The position numbers and the translations under genes are program-made. Source: Xylophilus sp. GW821-FHT01B05 (GTDB lineage: Bacteria; Pseudomonadota; Gammaproteobacteria; Burkholderiales; Burkholderiaceae_C). From it: a stretch of DNA of 64,000 bases. The DNA is taken from positions 558,001-622,000 of the forward strand of contig CP152408.1 in assembly GCA_038961845.1 (NCBI GenBank), given 5' to 3'. Shown in pieces: positions 6,591 through 16,401 of the stretch. The stretch's first letter is position 1. The number at the start of each line of letters is the position of its first letter. The notes under the pieces are model-generated. The model made no database searches and was not told the DNA's origin. It worked only from the letters and a program-made list of their open reading frames with translations.

Positions 6591-7484
6591 ATGAACGACG
6601 TCATCATCATCGGCGGCAGCTTTGCCGGCCTCGCCGCCGCCCTGCAACTCGGCCGTGCCCGCCGCACCGTCACCGTGCTCGATACCGGCCGGCCGCGCAA
6701 CCGCTTTGCCGGCCACTCGCATGGCTTGCTCGGCCACGATCACAAGCCACCGCTGGACATCCTGGCCGAGGCGCGGCAGCAGCTGGCGCGCTATCCAACG
6801 ATCAGGCTGGTCAATGCCCGGGCCGAGAGCGTCTCCGGCGCCATCGACGATTTCTGCGTCGTCACTGACGATCACGAAAGCCTCGGGGCGCGCCGCGTGA
6901 TCCTGAGCTACGGCGTTGCCGACCAGATGCCTGAGGTTCCAGGCTTTGCCGAAAGCTGGGGCACGTCCATCGTGCCCTGCCCCTATTGCGACGGCTTTGA
7001 AGTCGCCGACCGGCATTGGGGCCTCGTCTGGTCCGGCCCGCAATCGCACAATCAGGCCAAGCTGTTCCGCGATTGGACCGACAAGTTGACTGTCTTCGCC
7101 GATGGTCACGACATCCCGCCCGATATCCAGGCCGATCTGGCGCGCCGCAACATACCTGTCATCGATGGCCGGATCGTCGAGATCGCCCATCACAAGGGCC
7201 ATATCTCCACAGTCAATCTCGATACCGGCCGCAAGGTCGCGGTCGACGTCCTGTTCGCCCAGCCGCGCAACAAGCCGTCCGCAACCCTGCATGAAGCGCT
7301 GGGCCTCGCCACAATGGACACGCCTACCGGCATCGTCCTCAAGGTCGACGAGCGCCGCGTCACCAGCATGCCCGGCATCTACGCCGCCGGTGACCTCACG
7401 ACGCCTTTCCTGCCATCGGTCACCCAAGCATCCTCACAGGGTGCGATGGCGGGCATCTTCGCCCAACAGTCAATGCTGGTTTGA
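6591..7484 (+). CDS. CPYC flavoprotein, thioredoxin reductase-like (possible dithiol oxidase)
   Basis: A 297-residue FAD protein with the GGSFAG dinucleotide turn (8-13), a redox-active CPYC pair (130-133) and a C-terminal FAD motif in YAAGDLTTPF. At the second nucleotide-binding site, thioredoxin reductases have a Gly-rich GGGxSA turn and an HRRxxxR motif; here the region reads LVWSGPQSHNQAKLF and neither is evident. The same combination (CPYC, degenerate NADPH site, length near 300) describes dithiol oxidases such as HlmI, GliT and DepH, which form or protect disulfides in holomycin, gliotoxin and romidepsin producers. The frame is open upstream to a GTG at 6474 with a signal-peptide-like start (RRSLLSLAALSTIGLAHAQ); the ATG at 6591 fits the family start best. 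Confidence 0.82.
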   Translation: MNDVIIIGGSFAGLAAALQLGRARRTVTVLDTGRPRNRFAGHSHGLLGHDHKPPLDILAEARQQLARYPTIRLVNARAESVSGAIDDFCVVTDDHESLGARRVILSYGVADQMPEVPGFAESWGTSIVPCPYCDGFEVADRHWGLVWSGPQSHNQAKLFRDWTDKLTVFADGHDIPPDIQADLARRNIPVIDGRIVEIAHHKGHISTVNLDTGRKVAVDVLFAQPRNKPSATLHEALGLATMDTPTGIVLKVDERRVTSMPGIYAAGDLTTPFLPSVTQASSQGAMAGIFAQQSMLV

Positions 7485-7796
7485 AAGACACGACCTCAAT
7501 AACCAACGCAATGCTCATGAACCACCGCGCAGCCTCTTCCATTGCTGCACGGTGGTCAACCGCTGAGTCGTATTGCACGGTTCCCCCGACCGCCCGCCGA
7601 CCGCGAAACCTTTCTTTGCAGCGCTCCGTTGTGATGGGCAGCATCTGGCGATCGCTGCAGTGGAGAACGACCGACCCTGGCAGAAAGCGGTCTTGAAAGT
7701 CGAGTCCTCGAATGAGGGCAATAGCTGCAAAGCGGACCTTCAATCTTAGGCACCGGAAGACTCATTGAGCCCAAAGCGGACCTGACCCACGTCTGA
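7485..7796. other. Intergenic segment between module A and xth remnant B
   Basis: About 310 bp without a supported gene. It includes several copies of an AAAGCGGACC-like word (near 7733 and 7775) and GAACGACCGACC (near 7665). Similar words recur at 7969-8025 and just after the flavodoxin gene (15500-15545), so they may be shared debris from the ends of the inserted modules. No transposase or integrase fragment was recognised. Confidence 0.45.
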
Positions 7797-7916
7797 TCAA
7801 AGGTCGAAGTCGTAGTCGATGGTCACCGGCGCGTGATCAGAGAACTTCACATCCTTGTAGATGTGCTCGCTGCGCGCCAGCGCGGCGGTAGCTGGCGTTG
7901 CCAGGTGGTAGTCAAT
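7797..7916 (-). pseudogene. xth 3'-end remnant B
   Basis: Minus-strand coding remnant of exodeoxyribonuclease III: DYHLATPATAALARS, YKDVKFSDHAPVT and the terminal YDFDL before TGA. It differs from remnant A at only a few bases over the ~90 bp from 4358 to 4448, but its last few codons and the TGATCAAAGGT(C/A)GAAGTCGTA start are shared with the intact gene at 15586 instead. Homology ends at the same place as in remnant A (GTAGTCAAT), followed by the shared ATGGATCGGG stretch. It separates module A from module B. Confidence 0.88.
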
Positions 7917-8027
7917 CGCACAAAACACCCGCAAATGGATCGGGTGTCAGGCAACTGTGGTCAGCAGAAGCGGACGTTCAATGCTGGGAGGCGAACGACC
8001 GCTTCAGGCTGGGAGCGGACCTCGTCC

Positions 8028-8996
8028 TCACACCTTCTTGGCTGAGCGTTTGGGCGCTGGATTGCTGCGCAAGTCCTTTGGTCCAAGGACGTACTCGCAG
8101 GTCTTGCCCAGCCGCTGAAGCGCCAGGTCGATGAACGCTCGCGCCCGCGCCGGTTGCGACGATCTGCTGCCGTAGTAGACGAAGTAGCTGGCGTAGTTGG
8201 GCATGTGCTCGACCAGGACCGGCACCAACTGCCCCGAACGGATGTAAGGCGCCGCCGTCACGCCGGCGAGTTGCCCCAGCACACGTCCGGCAAGAACGGC
8301 CTGAAGCTCGAACAGCTCGTCGTTGCTGCAGATGGCCGGCACCACGGGCTGGTCCGCCGGCTCGTCGTCAATCCTCACGCGCCAGGGCAAAACTTTCCCG
8401 GTGCTCGGGTGTCGGTAGGCACTACATTGGTGTGCAGCTAGGTCCCCCAGCGTCAGCGGCACACCGTGTCGCTGGAAGTACGAAGGCGCACCGCAGATGG
8501 GCAACTGCACCGGAAACAGTCGGCGTGCGATGACGCCCTCGTGGGGCGACGGGCCGAGACGGAATCCGACATCCACCCGGTCCTCGACCCAGTTCCCGAT
8601 GCGGTCATCCAGCAGCACGTCGGGCTGGATGCCTGGATGCAGGTCGCAGAACTCCTCGACGAGCCTCCACAGGATCGGCTGGAACGTCGTGCGCGGACCA
8701 GTGATGCGCAGCGGCCCGGCGAATTCGTCCTTCGCCGATTTCGCCGTCTGAAGCGCCCGCTGCATGCCCAGTAGCGACGGGTGGACGTCCTCGAACAGCC
8801 GCTGGCCGGCATCGGTCAGCGACATCACCCGGGTCGTGCGATGGAACAGACGGGCATCCAGATGGGCTTCAAGCTGGGCCAGGGCCTTGCTTGCTGCCTG
8901 CGGACTGATGCCAAGCGCCAGTGCCGCCTTGCGCAGGCTCCCCAGCTCTGCGGCCTTGATGAAGGTCGTGATGGAGCGTAGCTCGTTGATGGCCAT
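8028..8996 (-). CDS. LysR-family regulator of module B
   Basis: A 322-residue LTTR. The N-terminal winged helix (residues ~1-60) includes ELRSITTFIKAAELGSLRKA and ISPQAASKALAQLEAHL; the substrate-binding domain follows with the CrgA/DmlR-type pattern (DVGFRLGPSPHEGVIARRL). The ATG at 8996 is preceded by AAGGAGAG. It is divergent from the aldo/keto reductase gene across ~125 bp and is probably the activator or repressor of the downstream operon. The C-terminal tail is lysine/arginine-rich (PKRSAKKV) and ends very close to xth remnant B, consistent with it marking the edge of the module. Confidence 0.9.
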   Translation of the reverse strand: MAINELRSITTFIKAAELGSLRKAALALGISPQAASKALAQLEAHLDARLFHRTTRVMSLTDAGQRLFEDVHPSLLGMQRALQTAKSAKDEFAGPLRITGPRTTFQPILWRLVEEFCDLHPGIQPDVLLDDRIGNWVEDRVDVGFRLGPSPHEGVIARRLFPVQLPICGAPSYFQRHGVPLTLGDLAAHQCSAYRHPSTGKVLPWRVRIDDEPADQPVVPAICSNDELFELQAVLAGRVLGQLAGVTAAPYIRSGQLVPVLVEHMPNYASYFVYYGSRSSQPARARAFIDLALQRLGKTCEYVLGPKDLRSNPAPKRSAKKV

Positions 8997-9973
<977 letters not shown>

Positions 9974-9981
9974 ACGACACC

Positions 9982-11409
9982 ATGAGCATCGCCGTACCGA
10001 GCCCGTCGCCGCGCAACGCGGCTGCGATCCTGGCCATCATCGTGGCCAGCTACCTGATGATCGTGGTGGACATCTCCATCGTCATCACCGGCCTGCCGCG
10101 CATCCAGAGCAGCCTGGGCTTTTCCGCCGCGCAGCTCTCCTGGGTCACCAACGCCTACACCCTGAGCTTCGGCGGCTTGCTGCTACTGGGCGCGCGGGCC
10201 GGGGACATCCTTGGCCGCAAGCGCATGCTCATCCTCGGGCTGGCGGTGTTCACGCTGGCCTCGGTGGTGATCGGGTTCGCGCCGTCCGTGAACTGGCTGC
10301 TGGCGTCACGCGCCATCCAGGGCGCCGGCGCCGCGGTGCTGGCGCCGTCGACGCTGGCCTTGCTCTCCACCCACTTCGCCGAAGGTCCGGAGCGCACCCG
10401 TGCGCTGTCCCTCTATGCGGCCGCGGCAGGCGTGGGTGCGACCTTGGGCCTGGTGTTGGGCGGCTTCTTCGCCGACCTGGTCTCCTGGCGGGCCGGGTTC
10501 TTCATCAACCTGCCCATCGGCCTGCTGCTCATCGCCGCCGCGCGCCGGCACATCGACGAAACGCCACGACACCCGGGCCGCTTCGACATCGGCGGCGCCA
10601 TCACCTCCACCCTGGGGATGACGGCGCTGGTCTACGGACTGGTGCGAGCGGCCGACGCCGGTTGGGGCGACCGGCTCGCCCTGGCCGCGCTGGTCAGTGG
10701 GGTGGCCCTGATCGGCGTCTTCGTCGTGATCGAGCGCAGCGTCAGCCAACCCATATTGCCCTTGCGCCTGCTGGCCAACCGGGAACGGACCGCGGCCAAT
10801 CTGGCGCGCATGCTCTTCCTGGGCGGCGCGGTCGGCTTCTGGTTCTTCTCCACGCAGTTCCTGCAGGGGGTGCTTCACCTGCGTCCGATCCAGGCCGGAC
10901 TGGCCTTCCTGCCGGTCACGCTGCCCAACTTCGCTTCGGCGATGGCGGTGCCCAGGCTGGCCCGCCGGTTCGGGAACGAGGCGCTGCTGACAGCCGGACT
11001 CCTGCTTGGTGTGGTCGGTCTGGCCTGGCTCGGCCAAGCCGGTGTCGACTCCACATACTGGACCGGTGTTGCCCTGCCGATGATTCTCATCGGCCTCGGA
11101 CAGGGCTTGCTCCTGGCCCCGCTCACCGCCGCCGGCGTGGCCGGGGTCGCCCAGAAGGATGCGGGCGCGGCCTCGGGGCTGGTCAACGTGGCGCATCAAC
11201 TCGGTAGCGCCTTGGGCCTCGGTCTCCTGGTGCTGGTGTTCGCGAATGCCGCGCCCGAAACGACCCATGACGCCGCAGGTCTCGCACTTCGAATCTCAGC
11301 CGTCATGGACGTGGCCGCAGTGCTGGTAGGCCTGGCGCTGATCGCCGTCCTGTTCTTCATCGTCGTGCCGCGCCATCGGCGGGCTCGACGTCTGGAGGTC
11401 CTCTCATGA
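9982..11409 (+). CDS. MFS exporter, DHA2 (EmrB/QacA) type
   Basis: A 475-residue membrane protein with about 14 hydrophobic segments. Motif A appears as GARAGDILGRKRM between helices 2 and 3, and motif C-like glycines occur in GVGATLGLVLGGFF, marking a drug:H+ antiporter. An SYLMIVVDISIVITGLP first helix is typical of the DHA2 group. The ATG at 9982 lies 8 bp after the reductase stop; a 13-residue upstream extension is open but lies inside the reductase gene. The stop overlaps the next ATG by 4 bp. In context it probably exports the compound, or a product, handled by the neighbouring enzymes. Confidence 0.9.
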   Translation: MSIAVPSPSPRNAAAILAIIVASYLMIVVDISIVITGLPRIQSSLGFSAAQLSWVTNAYTLSFGGLLLLGARAGDILGRKRMLILGLAVFTLASVVIGFAPSVNWLLASRAIQGAGAAVLAPSTLALLSTHFAEGPERTRALSLYAAAAGVGATLGLVLGGFFADLVSWRAGFFINLPIGLLLIAAARRHIDETPRHPGRFDIGGAITSTLGMTALVYGLVRAADAGWGDRLALAALVSGVALIGVFVVIERSVSQPILPLRLLANRERTAANLARMLFLGGAVGFWFFSTQFLQGVLHLRPIQAGLAFLPVTLPNFASAMAVPRLARRFGNEALLTAGLLLGVVGLAWLGQAGVDSTYWTGVALPMILIGLGQGLLLAPLTAAGVAGVAQKDAGAASGLVNVAHQLGSALGLGLLVLVFANAAPETTHDAAGLALRISAVMDVAAVLVGLALIAVLFFIVVPRHRRARRLEVLS

Positions 11410-12602
11410 AATCACTCCTTCTCGTCGCGCTCGGCGGCGCGGCGGCGGCCAGCGCGGCGCCGCTTCCCGAGGCCGAGGCCGTCCGAGGCGTCGTCGAGGT
11501 CCGATCCGCCGCCTCGCAGCGCGTCATGGCCAGCCCCGCCGAGAACTTCACCGGTACCGTGCGCGTCAGCTCTCCCTTCCAGGCGGTGTCTCCGGGCACG
11601 GCGGGAGGTGCCACGGTGACGTTCTCCGCTGCTGCCCGGACGGCGTGGCACACCCACCCGCTGGGTCAGACGCTGATCGTGGTGGAAGGGCTGGGGCTGG
11701 TGCAGCAGCAAGGGCAGCCCGCGCACGTCATCCGACCCGGCGACATCGTGACCATCCCTCCCCACGTGCGTCATTGGCATGGTGCGGGTCCTTCCGGTCC
11801 CATGGTCCATCTGGCCATCGCGGAAAAGGAGAATGGCTCCGCGGTGACCTGGCAGGACAAGGTCACCGAGCAGGACTATCGCGCCGCGTTGGCCGGGGCG
11901 GGACTGTCTGTCTCGGACGTTCCGCAGGCAACGAGCGCCAAGGCCGCTCCGCCTCGCTCCGAGACCTTGACCGCCAAGCAGCGCGCCATCGTCCTGACCG
12001 GTGCCTTCATGGCCACCAGCGACATGCCGCGTCTCAATGCCGCGTTGAACCAGGGCCTCGGTGACGGGCTCACGATCAGCGAGGCCAAGGAAGTCCTGGT
12101 GCAGCTCTACGCCTACGCGGGCTTCCCCAGAAGCCTGAACGCGCTGGGCGAGCTTCTGAAGGTGGTGGACCTTCGCAAGCAGCAAGGCATGCAGGACGTC
12201 CTGGGGCGCGAGCCCAGTCGTCCAGTCGCCACCGGCGATGCACTGGTGGCCGCGGGCCAGACGAACCAGACCGAGATTTCAGGTGGGCCCGTCCAGGGGC
12301 CGGTCTTCGAGTTTGCACCCGTCATCAACCAGTTCCTGCAGTCCCATCTGTTCGGCGACATCTTCGAGCGCGACAACCTCGACTGGCAGAGCCGCGAGCT
12401 GGCCACGGTGGGCGCGCTGGCCGCCACACCTGGTGCGCAGGCTCAGCTCCGGTCGCACATGCGCGCCAGCCTGCGCGTCGGCCTGACCGCACAGCAGTTG
12501 AAGCAGCTCGTTCGCGCGCTCGCTGAACACGTCGGTCCGCAAGAGGCCGCCAGGGCCAATGAAGCACTCGAGCAGGCCATCAGCGCCGCAATGAAAGGTT
12601 GA
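11406..12602 (+). CDS. Exported cupin-carboxymuconolactone decarboxylase-like fusion protein
   Basis: A 398-residue protein. A short signal peptide (MKSLLLVALGGAAAASAAP) is followed by a cupin (about 50-140) with metal ligands in WHTHPLGQ and PHVRHWHGA. Two helical carboxymuconolactone decarboxylase-like domains follow (about 185-265 and 300-395), each with the pattern of the AhpD/CMD fold (LYAYAGFPRSLNAL; ELATVGALAATPG). Neither has the CxxC pair of AhpD, so peroxide reduction via that site is unlikely. The start overlaps the MFS stop (ATGA), implying translational coupling. The fusion suggests a metal-dependent ring or enol chemistry in the periplasm, but no substrate can be assigned. Confidence 0.83.
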   Translation: MKSLLLVALGGAAAASAAPLPEAEAVRGVVEVRSAASQRVMASPAENFTGTVRVSSPFQAVSPGTAGGATVTFSAAARTAWHTHPLGQTLIVVEGLGLVQQQGQPAHVIRPGDIVTIPPHVRHWHGAGPSGPMVHLAIAEKENGSAVTWQDKVTEQDYRAALAGAGLSVSDVPQATSAKAAPPRSETLTAKQRAIVLTGAFMATSDMPRLNAALNQGLGDGLTISEAKEVLVQLYAYAGFPRSLNALGELLKVVDLRKQQGMQDVLGREPSRPVATGDALVAAGQTNQTEISGGPVQGPVFEFAPVINQFLQSHLFGDIFERDNLDWQSRELATVGALAATPGAQAQLRSHMRASLRVGLTAQQLKQLVRALAEHVGPQEAARANEALEQAISAAMKG

Positions 12603-12605
12603 TTC

Positions 12606-13682
12606 ATGAACGTCCCTCGATACCTGTGCGTCGGAACCCTGGCGATGGCGGCGCTGCTGGGCGGCTGTGCCTCGCAGCCAGGCGGCGGCACGGTGCCCCT
12701 GGTCATCCAGAGTCAGGGCAGCTTCACCGTGGGTGGCACCGTGAAGACGACGCCTGGCAGCTACGACAACAACAAGCCGACGTCGGCGGGCCAGAGCTTC
12801 CACGGCGACCACCTCTACGCCTTCTATCAGGTGCCGCAGCACCCGAAACCGCTGCCCATCGTCATGCTGCACGGAGCATTCCAGTCGGCCCGCAGCTGGG
12901 AGACGACGGCGGACGGTCGTGAAGGTTTCCAGACCATCTTCCTGCGCCGCGGCTTCCCGGTGTACCTCGTCGACCAGCCTCGCCGCGGGCGAGCGGGCAA
13001 CAGCACCATCGCGACAACGACGGAGCCAACGCCGAACGACCAGCTTTTCTTCGACCAGTTCCGGCTCGGCAAGTGGCCCGGCTACTTCAGCAATGTCCAG
13101 TTCGCCCGCGATCCCGAGACGCTGAACCAGTTCCTGCGCTCGGTCACGCCCAACACCGGGCCCTACGACGCGGGTGTCATCTCCGAGGCCATGGCCGCGC
13201 TCTTCGCGAAGGTGGGACCGGCAATCCTGTTCACGCACTCGCAGGGCGGCGGTCCGGGCTGGCTGACGGCCATCAGGAGCCCGAACGTGAAGGCGGTCGT
13301 CGCCTTCGAGCCGGGCAGCGGATTCATCTTCCCGGAGGGCGAGTTGCCGCCCGCCATGCCCAGCACCGCGGGCACGCTTGCGCCCGAAGCCGTGTCCGCC
13401 GCAGACTTCCAGAAGCTCACCCGCATTCCCATCGTGATCTTCTACGGCGACAACTTCCCGACCGAGCCGACGACGGAGCGCGGCCAGGACAACTGGCGCG
13501 TGCGGCTGGCCATGGCTCGTCTCTGGGTGGAGGCCGTGAACCGGCATGGCGGTGACGCCCGGCTGGTGCATCTCCCCGACATCGGCGTGCGCGGCAACAC
13601 GCATTTCCTCATGTCCGACCTGAACAACGTGCAGATCGCCGACCTGGTGACCGCCTTTTTGGTCCAGAAGAAGCTGGACTGA
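12606..13682 (+). CDS. Alpha/beta hydrolase, lipoprotein
   Basis: A 358-residue protein with a lipoprotein signal: hydrophobic core, then the lipobox LGGC at residues ~18-21, so it should be membrane-anchored on the periplasmic side. The hydrolase core has an oxyanion turn MLHGAFQSARSWE, the arginine-rich VDQPRRGRAGNS loop, and a nucleophile elbow reading THSQGGG with Ser as likely nucleophile. The acid and histidine are plausible in FYGDNFP and GVRGNTHFLMSD. It starts 3 bp after the preceding gene. Probably an esterase or lactonase; substrate unknown. Confidence 0.85.
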   Translation: MNVPRYLCVGTLAMAALLGGCASQPGGGTVPLVIQSQGSFTVGGTVKTTPGSYDNNKPTSAGQSFHGDHLYAFYQVPQHPKPLPIVMLHGAFQSARSWETTADGREGFQTIFLRRGFPVYLVDQPRRGRAGNSTIATTTEPTPNDQLFFDQFRLGKWPGYFSNVQFARDPETLNQFLRSVTPNTGPYDAGVISEAMAALFAKVGPAILFTHSQGGGPGWLTAIRSPNVKAVVAFEPGSGFIFPEGELPPAMPSTAGTLAPEAVSAADFQKLTRIPIVIFYGDNFPTEPTTERGQDNWRVRLAMARLWVEAVNRHGGDARLVHLPDIGVRGNTHFLMSDLNNVQIADLVTAFLVQKKLD

Positions 13683-13722
13683 CCTCCGACATCGACATCG
13701 ACCGACAGCGAGCGACACCCCA

Positions 13723-14823
13723 ATGACCCATGACGCCATCGACATGAAGCGCCGCGAGTTCCTCGGCACTTCCGCTCTCGCCATTTCCGCAGCCACCCTT
13801 GGAGTTTCAGCGATGACCGTGCCCACCCCCGCCGCAGCCGCCGATTACCGGAACAACCCGTTCACCCTGGTGTACGGAGATGCCATCACCGCCAACGCGC
13901 CCGGCAAAGTCCACATCCACTCGATGACCTACAAGCTCAACGGCCTGGACATCGTCGCCAACGTCTACACGCCGGCGAATTTCGACCCGGCCAAGAAGTA
14001 TGCCGCGGTCGTCGTCGCGCACCCCAACGGCGGCGTGAAGGAACAGACGGCCGGCCTGTACGCGCAGCGGCTGGCGGAACGCGGCTACGTCGCCATCGCG
14101 GCCGATGCGGCCTACCAAGGCGGGAGCGGTGGCTTGCCTCGCTCGGTGGACACGCCGACGAACCGCATCGAGGACATCCACGGCATGGCGGACTTCATCA
14201 CCCGCTGGGCCGGGGTGGATGCCGCGCGACTCGGCCTGCTCGGCATCTGCGGGGGCGGGGGCTATTCGCTCGCTGCAGCGAAGACCGACAAGCGCTTCAA
14301 GGCGGTGGCGACACTCAGCATGTTCAACTCCGGCCGCGTCCGTCGCAACGGCTTCGCTGACTCTCAGCTGGCCACGATCCAGCAGCGCATGAAGCAGGCC
14401 TCGGACGCGCGCGCTCAGCAGGTGGCCGGCGGCAAGATTCTCTACTCGGGCGATGCCGACATGACGGACGCGCAGATCGCCGCGCTGCCGTTCGAGATGT
14501 ACCGGCAAGGCTACGAGTATTACTGGCGCACGCATGCGCATCCGGGCTCGACCTTCAAGTACACCACCAGCAGCTTGCTGGACCTGATGCGCTGGGACGC
14601 CACGGACCAGCTCGAGTTGATCGAACAACCGCTGCTCATGATCGCCGGCAGCAAGGCGGACAGCCTGTACATGACCGAGGCGGCGTTCCTCAAGGCGACG
14701 GGCGCGAAGGGCAAGGAGCTGTTCCTCATCGAAGGCGCCACGCACATCGAGACCTACTGGGTCCCGAAGTACGTCGACGCGGTTGTGGCCAAGTTGACGC
14801 CGTTCTACGCGAAGAACGTCTGA
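13723..14823 (+). CDS. Alpha/beta hydrolase (dienelactone hydrolase-like) with Tat signal
   Basis: A 366-residue protein with a twin-arginine leader (MKRREFLGTSALAISAATLG) from residue 8, pointing to folded export. The ATG at 13723 adds seven residues; the ATG at 13744, directly before KRREF, may be the true start. The fold is a peptidase_S9/DLH-type hydrolase; the nucleophile elbow is GICGGGGYS, so cysteine occupies the nucleophile position as in dienelactone hydrolases. The acid is likely in AGSKADSL and the base in EGATHIETYW. It is the third exported enzyme in a row in this operon. Confidence 0.85.
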   Translation: MTHDAIDMKRREFLGTSALAISAATLGVSAMTVPTPAAAADYRNNPFTLVYGDAITANAPGKVHIHSMTYKLNGLDIVANVYTPANFDPAKKYAAVVVAHPNGGVKEQTAGLYAQRLAERGYVAIAADAAYQGGSGGLPRSVDTPTNRIEDIHGMADFITRWAGVDAARLGLLGICGGGGYSLAAAKTDKRFKAVATLSMFNSGRVRRNGFADSQLATIQQRMKQASDARAQQVAGGKILYSGDADMTDAQIAALPFEMYRQGYEYYWRTHAHPGSTFKYTTSSLLDLMRWDATDQLELIEQPLLMIAGSKADSLYMTEAAFLKATGAKGKELFLIEGATHIETYWVPKYVDAVVAKLTPFYAKNV

Positions 14824-14897
14824 TCCTTCGGGTCGGCATTCGGTGACCGGGCCAACCAAGCACGGGCCGGTCCAGGGGCTGCATCAAGGAGCATCAG

Positions 14898-15491
14898 ATG
14901 AAAGACAGTGCAGACTCGGTTCGTCGCGTCTTGATGGCGGCCATGACCACCCTCCCGTTGACCGCGAGCGCGGCGGCGACGGAACGGCGGGACGGTAGGC
15001 GCTCAGGAAGAACGTCGTCGCTGGTCGTCTACTTCTCGAGGTCTGGCAACACCCGTGTCGTTGCGGGGCTGCTTCAGCGGTCGCTCGGAGCCGACCTCTT
15101 CGAGATGCAGCCCGAGGTCCCTTATCCCGAGGACTACCTGGCCACTGTCGAAGAGGCTCGCCAGGAGCGCGACAACGGTCGCGCGAGGGCATTGGCGCGC
15201 TCGGTTCCCGACATTGCAAGGTACGACACGATCTACCTCGGCTTTCCCATCTGGGGCGAGACCGCGCCACCGGTGATCCGTGGATTCCTGTCGAGCCACG
15301 ACCTGTCAGGCAAGGACCTGATCCCGTTCATCACGCATGGCGGCTACGGCCTTGGAAACAGCTTGACCCTGCTCGCGCAGGGCGCCTCTCGGGCGCGGTT
15401 GCAGCCGGCGTTCTCCACGGAGGCGGATCAGGAGCGCCGGACGATGAATCAGGTCAACGACTGGCTGAAGTCGGCTCGAAGAAAGGGCTAG
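14898..15491 (+). CDS. Flavodoxin-family protein with export signal
   Basis: A 197-residue protein. Residues ~46-190 form a flavodoxin: the phosphate-binding loop VVYFSRSGNTR, GFPIWGETAPP for the first isoalloxazine loop, and FITHGGYGLGNS for the second. About 45 residues precede it and look like a signal sequence with twin arginines (SVRRVLMAAMTTLPLTASAAA). FMN proteins are normally cytoplasmic, so a Tat-type leader implies export of the folded holoprotein. The start ATG follows AAGGAGC. It is the last gene of module B; the next 95 bp are AGCGGAC-rich debris leading to the xth stop. Confidence 0.85.
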   Translation: MKDSADSVRRVLMAAMTTLPLTASAAATERRDGRRSGRTSSLVVYFSRSGNTRVVAGLLQRSLGADLFEMQPEVPYPEDYLATVEEARQERDNGRARALARSVPDIARYDTIYLGFPIWGETAPPVIRGFLSSHDLSGKDLIPFITHGGYGLGNSLTLLAQGASRARLQPAFSTEADQERRTMNQVNDWLKSARRKG

Positions 15492-15585
15492 AGCGCCGTC
15501 GGTGTCCGCTTTCGCGGCACAGCGGACGGTGAACGAAGCTTTTACAAACCGCCGCTTTACGCCTAAAGCTGACCGAGCCTATTGA

Positions 15586-16401
15586 TCAAAGGTAGAAGTC
15601 GTACTCGATGGTAAGAGGTGCGTGGTCGCTGAACTTGATGTCCTTGTAGACGGCAGCGATACGGGCGGTTGCTGCAACGGAAGGAGTCGCCAACTGATAG
15701 TCCAGTCGCCAGCCCACGTTCTTGGCATAGGCCTGGCCGCGGTTGCTCCACCAGGTGTAGGCGGTGTCGGTGGCGTCGGGCTGGAGCTGACGGTAAACGT
15801 CCACCAGGCCGCCCTCTGCGTCCGTCAGGTGCAACACTTTTGTCATCCAGGCGCGTTCTTCGGGCAGGAAACCGCTGTTTTTCTGGTTGCTCTTCCAGTT
15901 TTTCAGATCGATCTGCTGGTGCGCGATGTTGATGTCGCCGCACAAAATGAACTCGCGCTCGGCCTTGAGCCGCATCAGATGCGGGTGAAAGCCCGCCAGG
16001 AAGCGGAACTTGGCCGCCTGCCGCTCCTCGCCCGAGGAGCCGCTGGGGAAGTAGCAGCTAATCAGCGAGAACTTGCGCTGCGGCGTGTCAAAGCGCACCT
16101 CGACATAGCGGCCTTCGGCGTCGAACTCCTCCGAGCCGTAGCCGATCAGCACCTCGCTGGGCTCGTGCTTGGTATAGACGCCGACGCCCGAATAGCCCTT
16201 CTTCTGTGCGAAGTGGAAGTGCCCCTGCAGGCCGGCCAACTGCTCGAATCTGCCCTGCACGTCGGCCGCCTGGGCCTTGATCTCTTGCACGCAAATACAA
16301 TCCGGCTGCCATGCCGCGATCCATTCTTCTACGCCCTTGCTGGCGGCGGAACGGATGCCGTTGAGGTTCAGGCTGGTCAATTTGAACAAGGATTTCCCCA
16401 T
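15586..16401 (-). CDS. xth: Exodeoxyribonuclease III
   Basis: A 271-residue Xth/ExoA-family AP endonuclease and 3'-5' exonuclease in base excision repair. The metal and catalytic residues are visible: Asn in SLNLNGIRSA, Glu in CVQEIKAQ, Asp-Asn in LCGDINIAHQ, and Asp-His in KFSDHAPLT. The C-terminus (DYQLATPSVAATARIAA..., ending DFYL) differs from that of the two remnants at 4328 and 7797, as expected if the end of the gene was supplied by inserted DNA. The ATG at 16401 overlaps the pyrE ATG by 2 bp on the opposite strand; a TTG at 16389 (followed by FKLTSLNLNG) preceded by GGGGA would match the family start better. Confidence 0.93.
   Translation of the reverse strand: MGKSLFKLTSLNLNGIRSAASKGVEEWIAAWQPDCICVQEIKAQAADVQGRFEQLAGLQGHFHFAQKKGYSGVGVYTKHEPSEVLIGYGSEEFDAEGRYVEVRFDTPQRKFSLISCYFPSGSSGEERQAAKFRFLAGFHPHLMRLKAEREFILCGDINIAHQQIDLKNWKSNQKNSGFLPEERAWMTKVLHLTDAEGGLVDVYRQLQPDATDTAYTWWSNRGQAYAKNVGWRLDYQLATPSVAATARIAAVYKDIKFSDHAPLTIEYDFYL

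Noticed and set aside
11406..12602. AhpD-like alkylhydroperoxidase activity of the cupin-CMD protein
   Set aside because: Neither CMD-like half has the CxxC pair needed for that activity.
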